In this document: positions 61,219 through 64,000 of the stretch, one piece after another | Position numbering within the stretch: position 1 is the first letter of the stretch | Layout of the letters: every line of letters begins with the position of its first letter | Virus record (IMG/VR): IMGVR_UViG_3300027969_000061 | Coordinates: 44,198-108,197 of that record | DNA length: 64,000 nucleotides | Strand: one strand, 5' to 3' | DNA from: a virus | Translations under genes and position numbers: made by a program | The notes under the pieces: generated by a model | Told to the model about the DNA's origin: nothing | The model's input: the letters and a program-made list of their open reading frames with translations, nothing else | The model's database searches: none

Positions 61219-62702
61219 GTGATATAACCATAATAAAAAAGGATGAAGTATTTGCCAAGATAACTTGTGAAAAACACGTCTCAAAAGAGTTATCTGAATT
61301 CTTTACCTTTTTTGTTCCTGGTTATCAATTTGTTCCTGCATACCGCAATCGAGTTTGGGATGGAAAAATTCGATTATATAATTTACAAACAAGCCAAGTG
61401 TATCTTGGTTTATTACCATACATTGAAGAATTTTGTAAAGAAAGAAACTACAAATTTGATTATGGTGATCCAAGGCCAGATATCGAAGATGAGTGTTCAG
61501 TCTATCATGCCAAAAAGTTTATTGATTCATTAAACATTCATTCTCGTGGTGAACGAATTGAAATACGAGAACATCAATTGGATGCCTATATTCATGCCAT
61601 GCAAAAACGCCGAGCGTTATTGGTTTCACCAACGGCATCTGGCAAATCTCTTATCATCTATCTAATCTTTCGGCAGTTATTGGAGTTTCAAAATTTAAAA
61701 GGCCTTGTAATTGTTCCCACCACATCATTAGTTGAACAACTGTATTCAGACTTTGGTGACTATAATGATGGTGAAATGACCAATATTCACCGCATCTATC
61801 AAGGCAAAGAAAAAGATACTGATAAACCACTTACCATTTCTACATGGCAATCTCTGTATAAACTTCCAAAAGAATACTTTCATCAATTTGATTATATCAT
61901 TGGTGATGAGGCACACCTATTCAAAGCTCAGTCTTTGACCACAATACTTACTTCCTGTATAAATGCTAAATATAGAATAGGTCTTACAGGTACATTAGAT
62001 GGCACTAAAACACATAAATTGGTATTGGAAGGTTTATTTGGTGCAGTCAAAAAGGTAATTACCACAAGAGAACTAATTGATAAACAACAAGTTTCAGATT
62101 TTGAAATTAAATGTTTAGTTTTAAAACATGACGATGAAGATTGTTTACAGATAAAAGATAAAACTTATCAAGAAGAAATACAGTATCTAATTGCAAACGA
62201 AAATAGAAATAAATTCATTAAAAATCTTGCAGTTAGCTTAGGCAATAATACATTAATATTATATCAAATGGTTGACAAACATGGTCAAATCCTGTATGAT
62301 ATGATTAGAAACACCAAAAATATTGGTGATAGAAAAGTATTCTTTATCCACGGTGGTGTAGATGCCAATGATAGAGAAGAAGTTAGACGAATTATGGAGA
62401 TAGAACAAGATGCTATTGTTGTGGCTAGTTTTGGGACTTTTTCTACTGGAATTAATATTAGGAACTTGCATAACATTATATTTGCAAGCCCATCTAAATC
62501 GAGGGTTCGCAATCTGCAAAGCATTGGACGAGGCTTACGACAGAGTGAAGGCAAAACAAAAGCTGTCCTCTACGACATAGCAGATGATTTAAGATATAAA
62601 AAACATATGAATTTCACATTAAAGCATTTTGTTGAACGAGTTAAGATTTATACAGAAGAACAGTTTCCATTCAAAATATATAAAATAGGACTTAAAAAAT
62701 GA
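61215..62702 (+). CDS. uvsW: DNA/RNA helicase UvsW
   Basis: 495 residues, near the T4 length (503). Walker A 138-145 (SPTASGKS), DEAH at 231-234 in a GDEAH context, motif III LTGTLDG (257-263), and motif VI QSIGRGLR (435-442). The N-terminus (RNRVWDGKIRLYNLQTSQVY, about 44-63) is the small UvsW DNA-binding domain. UvsW is an SF2 helicase that unwinds D-loops, R-loops and branched DNA and helps switch from origin- to recombination-dependent replication. Its start overlaps the previous TGA (ATGA). Confidence 0.95.
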   Translation: MSDITIIKKDEVFAKITCEKHVSKELSEFFTFFVPGYQFVPAYRNRVWDGKIRLYNLQTSQVYLGLLPYIEEFCKERNYKFDYGDPRPDIEDECSVYHAKKFIDSLNIHSRGERIEIREHQLDAYIHAMQKRRALLVSPTASGKSLIIYLIFRQLLEFQNLKGLVIVPTTSLVEQLYSDFGDYNDGEMTNIHRIYQGKEKDTDKPLTISTWQSLYKLPKEYFHQFDYIIGDEAHLFKAQSLTTILTSCINAKYRIGLTGTLDGTKTHKLVLEGLFGAVKKVITTRELIDKQQVSDFEIKCLVLKHDDEDCLQIKDKTYQEEIQYLIANENRNKFIKNLAVSLGNNTLILYQMVDKHGQILYDMIRNTKNIGDRKVFFIHGGVDANDREEVRRIMEIEQDAIVVASFGTFSTGINIRNLHNIIFASPSKSRVRNLQSIGRGLRQSEGKTKAVLYDIADDLRYKKHMNFTLKHFVERVKIYTEEQFPFKIYKIGLKK

Positions 62703-63067
62703 TAAAGATAGTTCGATTAAAGAATGGTGAAGATATTATTGGAGATTTAATGAAACTACCAATTGATGATATCCAAATTACAGAACCAATGTCTGTGGCT
62801 ATTACAAGTCGAGGACATGAGAATGGTTTAGTCATGTCACATTGGTTGCCAGTTCAATTGATTAAAAAAAATGAAATCACAATTAAATCTTGTGATGTGC
62901 TTACAATATTTGAACCTAATGATGAGTTTGCAGAGTATTATGTAAATACTGTGGAAAAGATTAAATCTCTTATGAAGGCAAAAGAATTAACAGATGAAAT
63001 GACCGATGAAGAAATTGATGATATTATGGATGCATTGGATGATTCAGAAGGACAGGTAATACATTGA
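62699..63067 (+). CDS. Sm-like-fold small protein
   Basis: 122 residues. The N-terminal half (MIKIVRLKNGEDIIGDLMKL, then MSVAITSRG and MSHWLPVQLIKKNEITIKS) has the short strand pattern and the Asp/Gly turns of Sm-like or Hfq-like proteins; marine phages carry such a protein, and a structure of one of likely cyanophage origin is Sm-like (recalled, not checked). The C-terminal part (about 85-122) is an acidic helix (TDEMTDEEIDDIMDALDD). Possible RNA binding; target unknown. Start overlaps the UvsW stop. Confidence 0.6.
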   Translation: MIKIVRLKNGEDIIGDLMKLPIDDIQITEPMSVAITSRGHENGLVMSHWLPVQLIKKNEITIKSCDVLTIFEPNDEFAEYYVNTVEKIKSLMKAKELTDEMTDEEIDDIMDALDDSEGQVIH

Positions 63068-63148
63068 TTAATATTAACATCAAAGGGGGACACCGAGAAC
63101 TATACACGTTGTCAAGCCCTTTGTCAACAACTTTTAATGGTATATTTT

Positions 63149-63691
63149 ATGGCTAAGCAAAAACACTACATCAATAATGAAGCTTTCTTAAACTCTTTAA
63201 TAGATTATAAAGAGGCTTGTAAACTGGCAAAGAAAGAAAAGAAACCTCCTCCAGCCATTCCAAACTATATTGGCGAGTGCTTTATGAAAATTGCCGAAGG
63301 TCTATCTCACAAACCAAATTTCATTAACTATACCTATCGTGATGAAATGATGTCTGATGGTATTGAGAACTGTTTACAATACTTTGATAACTTTGATCCG
63401 GCCAAGTCTAAGAATCCATTTGCCTATTTTACACAAATCATCTACTTTGCCTTTCTACGAAGAATCTCCAAAGAGAAGAAACAAACCTATGTTAAGTATA
63501 AAGCCACAGAACAAATGGGTATATTGGATGAATTTGAGTTAATGGAGTTTGAAGATGGCACATCCAAACAGTTTGAATTGTATGATAACATTGCCGAATT
63601 TATTGAAACTTATGAAGATGCAAAAAAGGTAAAGAAGGATATTGCAACGGCAAAGAAAACAAAAGGGCTTGAAAAGTTTTTAGGAGAATGA
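63149..63691 (+). CDS. gp55: Late-transcription sigma factor gp55
   Basis: 180 residues from the ATG at 63149; the ATG at 63137 adds MVYF and is also possible. Landmarks: KQKHYINNEAFLNSLIDYKE, PAIPNYIGECFMKIAEGLSH, KPNFINYTYRDEMMSDGIEN, CLQYFDNFDPAKSKNPFAYF and TQIIYFAFLRRISKEKKQTY. This is the sigma-family region 2 layout of T4 gp55, which with the sliding clamp directs host RNA polymerase to late promoters with a TATAAATA -10 element, like those found in this window. No ribosome-binding site is visible before either ATG. Confidence 0.93.
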   Translation: MAKQKHYINNEAFLNSLIDYKEACKLAKKEKKPPPAIPNYIGECFMKIAEGLSHKPNFINYTYRDEMMSDGIENCLQYFDNFDPAKSKNPFAYFTQIIYFAFLRRISKEKKQTYVKYKATEQMGILDEFELMEFEDGTSKQFELYDNIAEFIETYEDAKKVKKDIATAKKTKGLEKFLGE

Positions 63692-63695
63692 TATA

Positions 63696-63857
63696 ATGTA
63701 TAAAGTTTCGTATTATTTGGCAAGTTTAGCGGTAAGATTTAAATCATTTGATACCTTACATGAAGCAACTGTATTTGCCAATCAACAACCACTCGAATCG
63801 GTAATTGAAATTAAATATTATGACCCAATTGACCACAGAAAACCAGGCCGTAACTAA
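63696..63857 (+). CDS. Small 53-residue protein between gp55 and gp47
   Basis: 53 residues from the ATG at 63696, four bases after the gp55 stop, with GGAG about 10 bases upstream. Begins MYKVSYYLASLAVRFKSFDT and ends IKYYDPIDHRKPGRN; it has the pattern of a small alpha/beta protein. It overlaps the start of gene 47 by 38 bases. Similar short genes lie in this place in marine T4-like phages. Function unknown. Confidence 0.55.
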   Translation: MYKVSYYLASLAVRFKSFDTLHEATVFANQQPLESVIEIKYYDPIDHRKPGRN

Positions 63858-64000
63858 AGTAGCAATTATTACTGACCAGCACTTTGGAGCTAGAAACGAT
63901 TCACCCCATTTTTTGGACTACTATGAGAAGTTCTATAAGCACACATTCTTTCCTACTCTTGACAGTAATGGTATTGATACTGTTCTCATACTTGGGGACA
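63820..64000 (+). CDS. gp47: Recombination endonuclease subunit gp47, 3' end outside the window
   Basis: First 60 codons only, starting at 63820 and continuing past the window edge. The segment KVAIITDQHFGARNDSPHFL is the D-x-H...N/D metal-binding start of Mre11/SbcD-type phosphoesterases, and GIDTVLILGD is the next conserved strand (GD-type). T4 gp47 with gp46 resects double-strand ends for recombination. The fit to family is strong despite truncation. The start lies inside the preceding small gene, in another frame. Confidence 0.88.
   Translation, partial: MTQLTTENQAVTKVAIITDQHFGARNDSPHFLDYYEKFYKHTFFPTLDSNGIDTVLILGD

Noticed and set aside
1-64000. tRNA genes, integrase or lysogeny genes
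   Set aside because: No cloverleaf-like sequence or such coding signature was noticed in the short intergenic gaps or the reading frames; a tRNA scan would be the decisive check.

Overview
The window is a segment of a tailed-phage genome of the T4-like (contractile-tail myovirus) type. Every gene supported here lies on the + strand. The DNA is AT-rich and densely packed, with most neighbours joined by ATGA or TAATG overlaps or by gaps of under 20 bases. The longest gene-free stretch is only about 124 bases (10518-10641). Gene order from the neck onward (13, 14, 15, 16, 17, 18, 19, 20, a 67-like gene, a 68-like gene, 21, 22, 23, then uvsY, uvsW, 55, 47) matches the marine or cyanophage-like branch of T4-type phages. 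No photosynthesis or other host-diagnostic gene is present, so the host cannot be named.

Layout: (1) 1-10517 is the baseplate and fibre end: a fibre protein cut by the window edge, baseplate wedge gp8, a 2087-residue DUF4815-type virion protein, a small coiled-coil protein and a fibre with a C-terminal S74 chaperone. (2) 10518-18159 holds virion and fibre-shaft proteins, several with an Mtd-N-like N-terminus, then a 2-oxoglutarate/Fe(II) dioxygenase and a family-4-type glycosyltransferase that overlap. (3) 18197-43366 is a 25-kb array of 42 short genes, nearly all fibre or adhesin modules: eight collagen-like (Gly-X-Y) proteins, five C1q-like jelly-roll proteins, three fibres of a shared 'RIINGAM' family, three more S74-chaperone fibres, a fibronectin-III plus polyglycine adhesin, many small accessory proteins, and one GIY-YIG homing endonuclease. 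(4) 43418-59444 is the neck, packaging, tail and head block: gp13-gp15, two inserted fibre/lectin-like genes, gp16, an inserted glycosyltransferase-like gene, gp17-gp20, prohead core proteins, protease gp21, scaffold gp22 and capsid gp23. (5) 59542-64000 holds a tail-tube-like protein, then recombination and transcription genes: UvsY, a conserved unknown, UvsW, an Sm-like protein, late sigma factor gp55, a small unknown, and the start of gp47.

How it works together: gp55 would direct late transcription from T4-type late promoters. TATAAATA or CTAAATA boxes sit 20-55 bases upstream of many structural genes and are listed individually. Two intrinsic-terminator-type hairpins with UUCG loops follow gene 19 and gene 23. 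The large fibre array has very few convincing late promoters inside it and is probably read as long transcripts with coupled translation.

Most interesting inference: the phage encodes eight collagen-like fibres dominated by G-x-T triplets and, next to them, a prolyl-hydroxylase-like dioxygenase and a glycosyltransferase. This suggests a self-encoded fibre-modification system. The array is also built from repeated gene cassettes: a C1q-like gene, a RIINGAM fibre and a 53-55 residue partner occur together three times, and a C1q-like gene with an XkdW-like partner occurs twice. It looks like an expandable adhesin repertoire.
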